Shown one piece after another: positions 23,414 through 35,933 of a DNA stretch of 64,000 bases. The position numbers and the translations under genes were made by a program. This DNA comes from Hyalella azteca. Its lineage: Eukaryota; Arthropoda; Malacostraca; Amphipoda; Hyalellidae. Positions within the stretch are counted from its first letter, which is position 1. Every line of letters begins with the position of its first letter. The stretch lies in contig NW_025940781.1 of NCBI RefSeq assembly GCF_000764305.2, positions 175,588 to 239,587 of the forward strand, in the 5' to 3' direction. Below the pieces are notes generated by a model, which was not told the origin of the DNA, made no database searches, and worked only from the letters and a program-made list of their open reading frames with translations.

Positions 23414-26375
23414 AGAAACCAACTGCATGCACTCTCACTGCCTCCCTCATAGTCGCAGTAACTGCCCGCAAGCCGCAGTATTTGCATACAATGGCGTGGG
23501 CGACATGGACGCACGTACACGAGCATCCTTGTCAATATTGACGACTTTGGTCCAATTGGACCAATGAGTAGCTTTCTTGGGCATGCAAATTCATGTGTGG
23601 GTATGGATACACATTCATTTGAATCAAATGTACATTTATTTACAACCAAGTTGATACACAAGTGCATGGTAGCTCAACGATTCCCGACTTCAACGGATCA
23701 GTTGATTCTCCACGACTTCGACCGCTTGACATACTGTAATTACTGCAGAATACAGGCTATAATGAGCCGTTGAAGAATGCCCTCCGTAATGAAAGCTTTT
23801 TAATTGTTATCTTATATTCGTTGGGATGTTCTTAAAGCAATTTATATTAATGAATCGCGCAAGGCGCTTTTGGTCAGGAAGCGTGACAATCAGCATTACT
23901 TAGACCGTGACCATTGACAGAGATTGAGTACTACTCAAGGACTGAACATCAGCATTACTCAGGTAAGTACTTGTCGGTGCCAAATATAAGTGACGCAAAA
24001 AGTTATAAAAATTCACATATTTTGATTAATTGTGCATCTAAACTGTTCGAATAGCTAAGAAGTTTTATACAAAAGTGTCTCGGATTATCGTAGGAAATGT
24101 GCAACAACAGTTAACTTCAATGAACGGAGGAAAGCGTTCAGTCCGTTAAATTGATCGATCGAAAGTTTCAATTTTCAAGTCCTCTCGTAGAACTAGCCTT
24201 CCATTCTAGATAAGAAATTATGAGTGGAAATTAGAACATTTGTTCGCGCTTTTAATCACAAAACAGTCCTGAATATTTGTCCACGTACAGTTTAAATCGC
24301 TCAATGAGTACAATAAGCAACATGAGAAATTATGCTAATTTAATCAATTTTATATTATGATGGACTGAAGGCAATGACGGAAATGATTCATCTAAGAAGA
24401 TCCAAAGTTTAGAGCGCTCAAATACTTGTCTTTGAAATTCTCATCCATGCAGCGTGGTGAACCTGTGTCTATAGTGTCCACGATCATTATTATTGATTAT
24501 GTGATAGCATCGACAAAATTCAATGGATTTCCCTGTTGATTAGCGTGACCCTGCGGTAGTATATGCGCGCGTCCCAACATGGTGGTGCAGATACCTACAA
24601 AGCGTGAAATTAATTCAAAATGCAATGGGTTCATTAAAGAGCCCAGTGCCTCTGACCCTGCGATGGTATGGGCGATAAGCCGTCGCCGTGGGTCTGTATA
24701 TTTCACAACCATTGTTGCCCGCTGACGCTGGGAAATCGTAGTCGTTTTTCTCCAGCTGATGAATCGTCTCAACCCGAAAAATGAGAAGAATATATGTCAT
24801 TAAAAAATATTTCATCCATGCATATGCTGCTGCATGCTGTAATTAGCAAGGAGGTCTTGAGGCCAGAGTTATTTTCAGATGCCAAGAAGGACAACGTACC
24901 CATGCGTCTATGGATGGAACGGACTCCTAGAAAGTTTCCGCTTCGAAAGCGTTTTAGTAATTTGGCATACGATCGCGAAACAAAGGAAAGCATGCGAATG
25001 AGAACGCGGAGACCACAAATTGCGTTGCGAGTTGCATTGCTGCTCCGACATGACCAATCGAGCACGCTTTGTTAGTCGTAATTGAGACAGCGAGCTAGTA
25101 CTTCATCAAAGAACTTAGAACATTTAAAGGCTCCTAAATACAAAAAGAGCCAGCAGCGCATTTCAGCAAAGGAACAACATGACAAGTTCCATTAGGGCTT
25201 ACTGCACAGGATCAGCTTTGCCGAACACGGCTTAAATTATCGTTCCTCGAGTGTACCAAGTCTCGTGGCTAGTACTCTAACCCTGGCACTCGACTTTTAC
25301 AAAGGCAATGGGACTTAAACTAGTCATATCTTTATCTAAGTACCCAAATGTTTCTTTTCATAAGAGCTGAAGCTCTTGCTTGCCCTTTGAATGCACATCT
25401 AATGATGCTGACATTAAGCTCCAGACCACATAAACGTTACAGAGCTCGCGCCGCGATGTACTCCACTACATCCACGCTACAAATTAACGAAGCTGACTTG
25501 CATTTCTCACAAGCCACGATCCTATCTAAACTTTATCAATTTGACAAACGTGATTTATTCTCTCAAAAGCGATAGTATACGTTTAAGGTGATGCTTAAAT
25601 GATGTCAATAAAAAAATTAAGACAAGGTATGAATTACCTCTCATGCAAGATATATATTTTCGTGTACCTCAAGGCCGCAACACGAAGGCTATTATCTTGA
25701 ACGCGGTAACCCACGCTCATGCAAATTCTGAGACAATTTAATAGATGTAACGCCTACTCAGCTACAAAATTATGGCATCATTCCCTTGAAATAAGCTTTG
25801 ACTAATTGAATATCCATTTCTTCTAAAATATATCCATTTGCTGATATATGGTTTACCTGCAGCTAATTCAGCAAAAAACATGCAGGTCTGGTGGATTAGT
25901 TCTAGCGGCGTTCTACTGAATGAGTTCTAAACTATGCCTACGACAGCCGCCTTATATGATCTCCTTTCAAGGAAAATTATGACAACAAATAAAGCGGAAT
26001 GTAAGTTTGAAATTATAGAAAGCACATTGCAAGAAAATGTATAAGCAAAGGTGCTTTATTTATTTCATGGTATGATAATCGGTAGACGAACGGCCGATTC
26101 TCGTCTGTTTAATATCCCTTCTTTGAATTTATCATAACCACTCTGATAACAATACAGATACGAGGCACATCTCTCATTGCGACACTTTAGAGCAAGTTAG
26201 GCAGCGTGGCTTTGATCACAAGATTAATTTGTATGTTGAAGTACCCATATGATTATTAACAAATATACAACATGCCCCTGCGCAACGCTACGACCAACTG
26301 TATGTTACTCATTGAGAGAATAACCTGCTTTCAGGAATTCGCCTAACAGCGAGGATGACTGTTGAATTTTTTTTT
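23414..26375. other. No supported gene
   Basis: The two overlapping frames near 24500-25075 (both strands) and plus 25348-25575 carry no known motif. A perfect donor (ACTCAG|GTAAGT, plus strand, 23963) has only 18 open codons before it. Confidence 0.35.
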
Positions 26376-26555
26376 ATTGCAAGGCGATTGAACAGATAAA
26401 TGTGTCCCAATTACAAGCAAAATTTTTTTGCAAGGCGAAATTATTGCAATCACAGGACCAAAAATTATTGCAAGGCGAAATTATTGCAATCACAGGACCA
26501 AAAGTTATAGCAAGGCAATTGAACAGATAAAGGCGTCCCAATTAGAAGCAAAAAT
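26376..26555. repeat. Nested tandem duplication
   Basis: An inner unit of about 38 bp (with GAAATTATTGCAATCACAGG) occurs twice, flanked on each side by a copy of a segment reading TTGAACAGATAAA then GTCCCAATTA. This suggests a duplication inside an older duplication. Confidence 0.85.
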
Positions 26556-28182
26556 AATTCTGCCATCTAAAAATCATCCCAGAAAGTGTTATAAATTTGA
26601 TCACAAATAATTGAATTGAATTATAGGTGCTGAACTGAATCATACTCTATGGGACATAAAAACTATATATTATCGGGTATTTGTACCAGGATTTTGTGAA
26701 TGCATTTCTTCGGTATGCAGTTTGAATGATTCAAGTGATATCGCGTCTTCAACAAGTTCAAAAATTAGTTCATTTGAATTTAGAAAGTTAATGAGTCACA
26801 GCTGTTTAATAGTCACATGGCTATTTAATTGAGAGCTCGCATTGCCCGAGCTTCAGACTCAAATGGTAGAGCACACCCGCTCAGGTACAACTAGTCTTAA
26901 TTTTTCGCTGCCGAATGATTAGAAGAAGATAAATTAAACGTGCAAATTAACGATATTTAAAAGCCAATAATAATCAAAGCGTCTAAACCTGGTTTGGACA
27001 GTGAAAACTTCTCAACAAGAGATATGAAGAAATTTATTTAAACAAACCGGTCCTCTAGACTAAGGGACGGCTTAATTTTAGATCGACAGCCAAATGACGC
27101 ACATCCAATTATCTGCAGCAGCAAAACCTCATTTGATTAAAAGAATTGTCAGCAATTAAACGCGTGTACTCAAATCAGCTCAGTTATTGAGCTAATTTAT
27201 TGAGGCTCTCGTCGTTACTGCCTTTGCAACTGACGCAAGATTTTCGTTAATATTGACTGTACGATCAACGCTGCATGTGAGACCAGACTGTCAAATGATG
27301 GTCGACTAGCAGTACATGCCAATTTTTTTGTATTGACACAATATAGCCGACTTTTAAGAGTTTGTTATATGTTTGGAATTCATTGGAAATTGCAATTTCT
27401 TTATGAGAAATTGCAATTGCATTAGAAATTTTGCAATTTCTACACAACCAAGCAAAAGAAGCCTTATAAAAAGCTAACATCAAAGCTGTTCTTCAAATTC
27501 GTCGGGACATTTATTGTCTTCGTTAATGCTCTACATATGTGATGTACATTGTACTTCCTGTATGGTAGCATCGCCGTAGTAATTAGATATTATTACTCAT
27601 GTGTTGTACGTTTACAATGTACATATGAGCTTACTTTATGCTTCCTGCATGATATGATCGTCATTTTAATTCCCCTAGTATTTTAAGGGAATCGTTTCTT
27701 TCATTGCACTTGCAATGAGAGAACGTTTAAAATGATGTCAGTTTCGACAGAGATATTGGATCAAATTATTGACTCAGTGCGAGATTAATTCAACAACAAT
27801 TATTTTGACTGTCAGCTTAAAATGATTTAAAACGTCATAAGTCCGAAAAAAAAACAAAAAAAATACTTTCTGGCGTTATTGATGCTAACAGAATTATCCT
27901 AACAAAGTGTTGCAGTGTTGCATTACTTTTACTATAGAAGAGAATTTGTAAACTAAATCCCGAGACTATGCGACAGAGTGGGCACAAACTAGAGCGATAT
28001 ACTTGCTCACGAGCTGCGGTTCTGCAGCAGAAATGACGAGTAAATTACTAGAGTTGAGCAATTAGCTGCATGTGTGGCAGGGAGAACACGACCAGCAGTA
28101 TTTAGTGATGATCGATCCGTAGATCATGATCCACTACTTGGGGCGACCCTTGAAGGCTAATTGATGAATCTGTGCCGCTGGA
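26556..28182. other. No supported gene
   Basis: A tRNA-like D-arm stretch at 26856-26874 has no matching T arm. Otherwise chance frames only. Confidence 0.35.
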
Positions 28183-28455
28183 AGAAAGTCTAAATACGCT
28201 AGCTAATTAAATTCAGCCTCTCGATCCCGCTACTGCAGAGGTGAAATAGGAAGACATTTTTGTAGAAACTGTCACTTTAAATGCAGTATAACGTGCAAAT
28301 ATTCTAAACAAAATAAAAAAAGAAAGTCTAAATACACGAGCTAATTAAATTCAGCCTCTCGATCCCGCTACTGCAGAGGTGGAAGTGGAAGACATTTTTA
28401 TTGAACATATCAATTTAAATGCAGTATAACTTGCAAATATTCCAAGCAAAATAAT
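28183..28455. repeat. Tandem duplication, two copies of about 138 bp
   Basis: A segment starting AGAAAGTCTAAATAC occurs at 28183 and 28321. Both copies contain CTCTCGATCCCGCTACTGCA. They differ at several sites, so the event is moderately old. Confidence 0.9.
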
Positions 28456-28560
28456 ATTGAGGAAACGATGATGAAAAGTGCAAAACGTTGAGCGCGATTC
28501 GTGCTTATGCACATTTTTAAAATTTGGAGCCAGGAATATTTTATAAAAAGGGATATTTTT

Positions 28561-28671
28561 AGCGCATTTTCTCATTTATGAAAAAAGGCGCTATTGCGTG
28601 CTCGCCATGTCCATCCGTCTGTCTGTCTGTCCATCAGTGACTTCATGTTATCGTCGACGAGAAAATGCGCT
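28561..28671. repeat. 111-bp segment with 13-bp terminal inverted repeats
   Basis: AGCGCATTTTCTC at 28561 and its exact inverse GAGAAAATGCGCT at 28659 bound a segment holding a short TCTG microsatellite (about 28616-28632). It could be a small non-autonomous DNA transposon or just a hairpin. No target duplication is obvious. Confidence 0.45.
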
Positions 28672-31538
28672 CTCTGTCATTCACTGCAGTGAGTAGTGAT
28701 CTAATTTTTTCCATCTAAACATGCTTCAACGCCCTTTCTGAACAAGCACTCAATTAATTAATACTTCAATTAACAAAAAAATGTTCGCAAGATTCAAGAA
28801 AGACTTGCTTCGCTTGTGCTTAAATGAAGACAAAATTTGCTTTAGAAATTTCTTATTGAATGGCGGAGGCCACCGGAGCTCCTTTCATGGAGATAACCAG
28901 CTTGAAATTGGCCTTAGTAAGCCTCTTGTTGATATCACAAAACACTGATGCACACTTTCAAAGAACATCATTAAGTTTTTGCGCGCAAGATACTGAAGCT
29001 TGCCACTGAACAATAAACTGACCATGACAAAGCATTAATCGCACGCCAACACTGCTCAAACGAGCATGCATATGAGGCCTTAGCTTTCAAACCATCATTC
29101 AATAGCTAGTTGCTTTAGAAATGATCGCATCACAGATATAGAAGTATATGCATTTCTATCCAAGACATTGCATGCTATACGTTCATTAAAATATTGGCAA
29201 ATCTTTATCGATTGGAGAGTAGTATGAAAATTTAGCGAGCTATTGGCACTAATAGCTTATCTATGATACCATTCACACAGTATCTTATTAGCATGCACTT
29301 ACTGCTCTCATTAATCACAAACCAATTCTTTCCGCACGTCAAATGTGTCACCCGTTAATTCGTGCCTGCATTGCAAATAAGCGACTTGCCGTAAGTAGTT
29401 CTGAGAGTTCTGACGTGCTGGAGAACATTGAGGATAAAACGTGTAAATTATTGTTTTCTTTTCGAAACATAATGAAACATTATTTAGAATATTTTGCTCG
29501 AAAAACAAATCACCATCCAATAAGGACATGATAACTCTTTTGGTCAGCAAAAATGGTGACTGGAAAGGTGCTCGAATAAATCGTTTGCAATTTTGAGCAA
29601 GGTATCATGATATTAGTAAAATCGAAAAACATGCTAAATAAAAACTGAAAAATTAATAGATGAATAGTGAAACAACTGTGGACGAGAAGAATTTTAATAA
29701 CATGTAAAAGTAATGAATTAAAATAATTTCAAGACATTCTAGCCGGTTTTATGGAAGGCTCTCCTCCCACAACGGTACTCCACACCATGGCTTGGTCTCT
29801 GGACAATGCCAGTCCGTAACGTGAGGCTTCATCTTAGGTCATCAAGCGGGCGCTGCCGCACTCTACAATCTTGCACACGCAATCTTCCAACTAAATTAGT
29901 GGAAAACTTGCGTTATTTAAGGACAAATTTGTGATTGCGGTGACGAGGAAGGCGAGTGCAGCGAGCAGTCAACAATGAAGGACTAACCACGGCCGCTGCA
30001 AGCGCGGTGGTATAATGGGAATCCCATCACTTGGCTTTGAATGACGCAACTGTGGGGAAATTCATTCGTAAATTGCAGCTGTTCTTTGTGAAGGAAGATA
30101 AGCAAAACAACTGAAATTTGGTTTTAGGCATCAAAATGAGCGTTTTGAGATTTATTAAAGCGGATTAGCGCATAAGAATGTGTTGCTGCATAGTCAGGAT
30201 AAATGTGTTTGGGTGAAATATTGACAGAATATGGATAAGATAGAGCTTGCAAAATAATTAGGCTTAAAATAACCAAATTTTTGCAAGGAATTGAAATAAG
30301 TATGGGACCAGAGATGCCAGTGAACTCTGTGCCGCGGAACGGGATATCAAGGTAAGCATTATTCCCGAAACCTGGTAAATTTATGGTGGCACATTTTATT
30401 GAAGCCAGAATACTTTAACGTTGAGTTTTATGACCTAAATTAAAGGCTCTTAACCTAAGGCGATGGCAAATTATTCAGAGAGCCGAGATGTTTAGAATTA
30501 GCCCGGAGGCGCCGCGGCAGGAGGTCGCTTCAATGAAGAGGTAAGGTGTTGTGGGCATTACAAAAAAAAAATTTTCTCGACCCACGGCCTACTCATTGTG
30601 TTGCTACTCTTTGTTGAGCGCTGTTGAGCTCTTTGTTGATCACTGTTGCTTTTCCACTCGATTCTGTGCCGTAACGATGAATACTGCCGACCCTTTCCTT
30701 TTGAATGCTTTCACGGCAGTTCGCCCAGCTATCAAAACCCGACTCATTTGCATTAAGCATTCCAGTTGCTAAACCTGTAAGCCTATAGACATGCTTTGAT
30801 GGTCTTGCGATGCCGTGCTCCACACTACAGGAATGCTGGAATGGGAATGGAGCATTTCAGTACGGCCTACTAGGAACAAAACAAGATAAAGCAGGTTCTC
30901 GAGCCACGCCTAAAGAGAGGAACGATTCTTTCTGCAAGGATAGACCGGTAGGATGTGTTTGATATTTTAGATGGTCTCTGCCTTTATTATTGCTTAGAAT
31001 AGGAAGTTGAATGCTTGCCGGCATAATGTGCAGAGGTATTCTACAAGCGGAATGTTAGCAAGCAATGTTCAATTGTATCAAATTCAGGCATACATAGAGC
31101 AAGCAGCTGAAGTATTGGCATGCATACATTAGCATCGCTGTACGAAGACCAGTTAAATGACCTTGTAACGTATTTTTTTCTTGAGTGTTTAATTTTGGCA
31201 GGCATAAAAAAACTCGTACAAAAATTTAAGCGTTTATGATGCCTACTGCCACAAAAAAAAACTGTCTAAAATTAAGCTGCAATCTCCATGTAAGGCTCAA
31301 TTATTGAAATTTCTCAAAACATTTATCACCCACAAGGGCCTGAAACTGACAAGAAGCGATCGACGTTAGCATAGGTTCAACTTGACTTAGTAAAAAGTAT
31401 TGAAATGCTTGGCGGTAAAATTTCAGAGGCAAGATTCTCCTCGCGTGGTATAAATAAAAAGCTCAATTATCTAACATCATTGTTGTAAATGCAATCCTAC
31501 TTGATGTTTTATTCTGGACTGCAAATTAGAGCACTTAC
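28672..31538. other. No supported gene
   Basis: Two good plus-strand donor sites (CAAG|GTAAGC near 30351 and AGAG|GTAAGG near 30541) each follow about 36 open codons. The peptides are unremarkable and no acceptor is convincing. Confidence 0.3.
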
Positions 31539-31623
31539 ATGAAGCGGACAAAAAAACGTAAACAGAAATATTATAAAGTATCCCATCCATTCTTAAGGCT
31601 GTCGGGCCGCAATTAGAGAACTG
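31539..31623 (-). CDS. Exon candidate, 85 bp, unrecognised
   Basis: On the minus strand AAAAAGTTTATTGCAG is a strong acceptor and TTCAT|GTAAGT a fair donor. The 85 bases between are open in phase 0 and leave one base over. The peptide starts QFSNCGPTALRMDGILY and ends in a hydrophobic VYVFLSAS. Entry phase fits the exon at 48864-48903, but exit phase 1 does not fit the exon at 15420-15650, so a further exon would be needed. It may be chance. Confidence 0.3.
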
Positions 31624-34600
31624 CTGCAATAAACTTTTTCAGACAACTACTGAACTGTTATGTTGTACAACATTACATATTTAAACTGCTGCATAAACTT
31701 TCCCTAATTAAATTACTATAGCCGCATACCAATGTAACAAGCCCCATTGACAAGCAAGCAAATTCGTGATAAGCGTTCATTCTGGACTACTTCTGCTGAA
31801 ATAATTTAATAGCTCATACGACTTTAAAATTTTTTGCTCAACAGCATTCGGCAGCACGACAACATTGCAGAGAAATAAATGATGGAAATCTATCTTCCAA
31901 GTGGACCTTTAAACGGCTCTAGATCAATCAGGATAATCGAGTTATGTGTGCTTGATAACCGGTTTAGTAGCCGTCATAAGATGGTAAGTCGGCTACAACG
32001 GTATTGGATTAACTAGAATGAACCTTAATTATTAAAGTGAAACGGTAACTCTAAAGCAGACCAGGAGGATGGCCATACTGGCTTCCATGCACATTGGGTA
32101 TCGAGGCCGCCGGCTTTGCAATTGAAAGCTTGCACGCCTGAGTTACGAAGATCTCTAGGGCACGGATGCACGGTTCCACCATGACTATCGCGCACGGTAC
32201 ATAAACTGGAAAATGCGGCTTGTTAAAATTTAAACCGCAACCGGTACAGGTTTGGATGTGAGCTAGCGGTACTCCGGTTAGTATTTGGGACTTGCCGGAC
32301 ACATGCGTGGTCGTTATCGAACAACAGGCTTTGGGTGGACAGTACTACGGCTCATAAAGGGTTCAAGGGACCTCAAATTGTGTGCATTTGTTGCAAGGTT
32401 TGTGAGGGAAGGCGAGGAACATATAGGGACGACAAGGCAGAACCTGTCTTCGATCTGTCAAGCATGTACAACTTCCTTTAAATGGTAGCAGGTATTGTGC
32501 AACCGACACAGAACCTGTAGGATCGCATTCTTCAACATAAAAATCAACAGGATCGTCGCATTGTCAATCTAATCACAAACCTGCATGATCACATTCTAGA
32601 ACATATAATAAATCAGCGAAACTGCCTCCAAGTCCTTTTAAAAAATGAAACTCCTCATCTAAGTTAAGGTTCCTGATCGATCATAAATGAGGCGAGGATC
32701 GTATACCAGTTTTCCTTCAAAAGATTTAACGGATTTAAATGCATTCATTTCTGGCCATTTAAAACGAAAACTCGTCTTCAATCTTTCCGAGTTCTTCCAA
32801 TCGTTTATACTGTATTTCTTGTTGAACTCGGTTGTTACTTGTTGTTATACTTGTTGTTATACTGTATTTCTTGTATTATTCGATAAAGTTTGGAACGTAT
32901 TTCTCTAAACGGCTGGCATATAAAAATTAGGAAATATCTATAACTTAGTCAAAATATTTTTTTATTATTGATCAATTGATTTATCAAACATTTAAAGAGG
33001 ACATGCTGCTCGTTCTTAATTTATCTGCAAGCCCTGATTAGCTAATGCAATTCTATTTGCCTTTATATTGCACATTCAAGAGCAAATAGTTCGCCAAAAT
33101 CCAGCATGGTAAAGCTCGGAAAACTACGACAATCACAGTTCAAGCAAACCGAGCAAGTTTTAATAACTGCTTGGTTCAGCTAGCATAAGAAACAAGCATG
33201 TGAGGTATGTTCAGCCAGTCTATGCTAAACACCAGCAGTTCCTCAACACTGCATATAAGGATCGGGCATGTGCTCGTTGTTACAGCTTCCTTTCCAAATA
33301 AAGAGTCTATTCTTTACATCATCTCGACGCACAGAAGCCATATTGATTGGCCAAGTACACAAATGCAGGCGCACGATGACACAGCGTATGCTTCAGTCTA
33401 CACGTCAACAATGGCTGCAGCTTGATTAGGTGGGCCATGCGTAGTGGCTATATAAGAGCCACTGCACCGCAGCACACCTATCCTATGAAGTGACAATGCC
33501 TCCCTGCTTGCCGTGATCGCATGCATGCACATATCTCCACGGAAACAATGCACAGGCACAATGACACAGGCGCAAGCACGCGAGCTGACTTTAGGGACAC
33601 AAATGATGCACGCGAGTTTCAAGTGGATTGTTGGCGGCGAAGTCGGTGCGTGAAACGCATTGTTATGCAAGTGTCGACTGAGGCCTATGCTCTACACGCG
33701 ACACGGCAGAGGAGGTGCATTTTAGAAGAGAATTAAAAAAGAGTTTCATGATACGAGCTAGGACCATTTTAACTTATTCACAACTAGCATTGGTTCATAA
33801 GCATCGTCAAGATCGTGCGAGGTTCAGGCGAGTGAGAGTCTGAGAGATGCCGACGTTGGACAGATAAATAAGAGGAAGTTCTGAGGTATGCGTTTGTGTG
33901 AGATAACAATGCAAATAATTTCGTGAAGTTTTCCAGTTATCTCATTGAACGTCTCTTGTAATTTGTCAAAATAAAATTAAGCTAACAACATCTTTCAATT
34001 AAAGTCATGATGGGCGTTCTTTATGCACAGTGATGCATGAGGTGTTGACGACACCACTGAGCGCCTAGTGTTTAGCGTCAGTCAGTCGGTCATGATCAAC
34101 ACCGTGAGCATAAATCCACGCCTCACTAAAATGAACTTAATAGAACCAAGAGAATAGAACGGCGGAAGCAGGCTTATTGCCTAATTAGGATATGACAGCT
34201 TTTTGTTATGGTATCATGCGATGTGAGTAGCGACGGCAGTGTAACCGCGAGTCCAAACCTGTCGTGACGGAGGCAGTAAATTATGGGACGAGTTTCCGAC
34301 GTGTCATCAGCGGCTGCTCTGCATGTGACTTGTTACTTTGTTCAGCATCACATTTTCAGCTCACAGAAAACAATAACAAAATTAATTTCCGCTTTTGAGG
34401 ACTGGATGTGCGGCGGAAATCTCACGACCATGATTGATTAAATCCTTCATCATCAAGACTATGTGCATGAAAGGTAGGAATACCATTATAACCAGCGAGC
34501 TAATTGTTAATTTAGACTCGGTTTTCGAACTTTTTCACATAATGGTGGCGGCTAACTTGTTAAAAAATGCCTCGGTACGACAGAAGATTGGAAGTTCAGT

Positions 34601-34740
34601 GATTTATTCAATTATTAACGCCTCAGCTAAAAGCTCATTATTTACTCTATGTATGATGTGGCATGATTGTTATTAAAATTCCATTAATATTCCAATTTGT
34701 GAAATTCGAGTAATTTGTCGTTTGGCTTGGCTATACTTAA
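31624..34740. other. No supported gene; degenerate repeat at 32510-32625
   Basis: About 70-bp units beginning AACCTG and containing a GATC(A/G)CATTC core occur at 32510-32625 with many differences. Short TTGTTGTTATAC copies lie at 32820-32870. The rest shows chance frames only. Confidence 0.4.
33443..33463. promoter_or_regulatory. TATA-like box inside a hairpin
   Basis: AGTGGCT and AGCCACT form a perfect 7-bp stem whose loop carries most of TATATAAG (33449-33456). A TATA box is possible, but no gene start is seen within range on either strand. Confidence 0.25.
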
Positions 34741-34765
34741 GGCCGGTCCTGACGCTACGTTTTGC
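34741..34765 (+). mobile_element. Possible Harbinger-type element end
   Basis: GGCCGGTCCTGACGC directly follows TTAA. PIF/Harbinger elements duplicate a 3-base TWA target and often begin with G-rich ends. It sits about 200 bp past the 3' side of the transposase remnant. The matching inverted end was not found. Confidence 0.35.
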
Positions 34766-34951
34766 ACAGCTTTTTGTCTGCACAGTACAACACGTCGCAG
34801 ATAAAACGTTGCGTATACACTAGCTAGAGAACTGCGTAGTTTTGAGTCACGCTTGACGGAAAGTCTTCACAGTTGCAGCGATTACTGAGTTTGAGAGAAT
34901 AAATTTCCTTGAACTGTGAGGACAAGATGGTAGCACCGTTTTCCGACTTAC

Positions 34952-35330
34952 CTTCAAGTATTCATTCTTCAGCACCTTGAAGATAACTTTAAATGTTTTG
35001 GGAATGATTTCACTTAAGAATTGTGTCGATATAATTGTTGTGTATTCCAGGTCTGTGTTACTCCGAACAGTTGCCAGAAATCTTAAAGTGGCGATATTGC
35101 GGTTGTCATACAAGTACTTTCTTTGATGATATGCGGTGTCACCAATTCCAATCGATAAGTGTACATGTAAAGTCCATCCTAAAGTAATTTCGCCAATCAT
35201 TAGGTTCATCACCTAATTCCCGCAGTAATTGAATATGAGAAAAAGAGCTGCCTTTTTTGAAGCCCCTTCTGCGACCATCTTGAACGCCGGGGACTTCTGC
35301 ATGAGAAGTTCCAGTCTTTCTTTTCAACAA
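34952..35330 (-). pseudogene. PIF/Harbinger transposase remnant (HARBI1-like), frameshifted and truncated
   Basis: Two minus-strand frames together read like the N-terminal part of a Harbinger transposase. The first frame (about 35330-35165) has LLRELGDEPNDWRNYFRM. The second (about 35160-34952) has TLRFLATVRSNTDLEYTTI followed by SEIIPKTFKVIFKVLKNEY. This order, with an N-terminal R-D/E-P-D-W-R-N block followed by TLRFLATG-type and IIPETC-type blocks, is typical of the family from general knowledge. Here the conserved Gly after LAT is Val and a frameshift separates the halves. The second half ends at a perfect donor, TTGAAG|GTAAGT. No DDE catalytic region follows, so the downstream exons were lost and the copy cannot be active. 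Confidence 0.75.
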
Positions 35331-35600
35331 AACACAATGACAAAATTAACCAAAGTAGTACCCCTTACGTGATAATATCACACAAAAACGGAGTGAAATA
35401 TACATATATATATACACCGTGTGGACGCTTTAATAATTGCAACCTAATCACTCCGTCTTGAGACTGCGCAGATCAAAACGTGGTGTCTGAACCTGCCGCT
35501 ATACCTCGTATTCTTTACTCAGTCTTGGTAATTTTGGTCAATAAGCTAAATAAATACCACTGTTGCTGCACAGAAATGATAAGAAACTTGCCGTGCCTAA
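35326..35600. repeat. 275-bp direct repeat, copy A
   Basis: Starts AACAAAACACAATGAC and ends CTTGCCGTGCCTAA. An equal-length copy lies at 35934-36208. It abuts the 5' side of the Harbinger remnant, so it may be part of that element's non-coding DNA. Confidence 0.92.
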
Positions 35601-35933
35601 GGCCCCTTTCACACAGGGCAGTAAATACTGCCAGCGTCCGACAGTATTTACCGCCGAACCTTAGCGGACATACGAAATGTGCACTGCTGTTCACACACGA
35701 CTGTTTTTACTGCGGCGTAGAACTTGACGCCTGACGCCAGCGTGTGTCGCGCTAAAACAGCGGCGGTAGATTTGCCGCGACACTTTAGCTTGCTATGGTA
35801 TTCAATGTAATCTTTCACACTGGGCGGTTTTTGACGCCACATCCTAGCAGACAGTGGTGCCGTATTTTAGGTTCATAATAAACAGCACTGCATGACATAG
35901 ATTATAGCATAATATTATTACATAAATATCGGA
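35601..35933. mobile_element. 333-bp segment between the direct repeats, with transposon-end features
   Basis: The segment begins GGCCCCTTTCACACAGGGC directly after TAA. A similar TTTCACACTGGGCGG recurs at about 35813, and a TTCACACACGAC variant lies near 35690, all in the same direction. GCAGTAAATACTGCC and CAGTATTTACCG near its start form an inverted pair. Spaced, same-direction copies of an end sequence resemble subterminal binding sites of DNA transposons. No opposite end was found. Confidence 0.45.

Noticed and set aside
26856..26874. Stretch resembling a tRNA D arm (CTCAAATGGTAGAGCAC)
   Set aside because: No anticodon arm or T arm with a GTTCRA motif follows.
30237..30541. Two plus-strand donor sites preceded by about 36 open codons each
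   Set aside because: Open length is within chance, peptides are unremarkable and acceptors are lacking.
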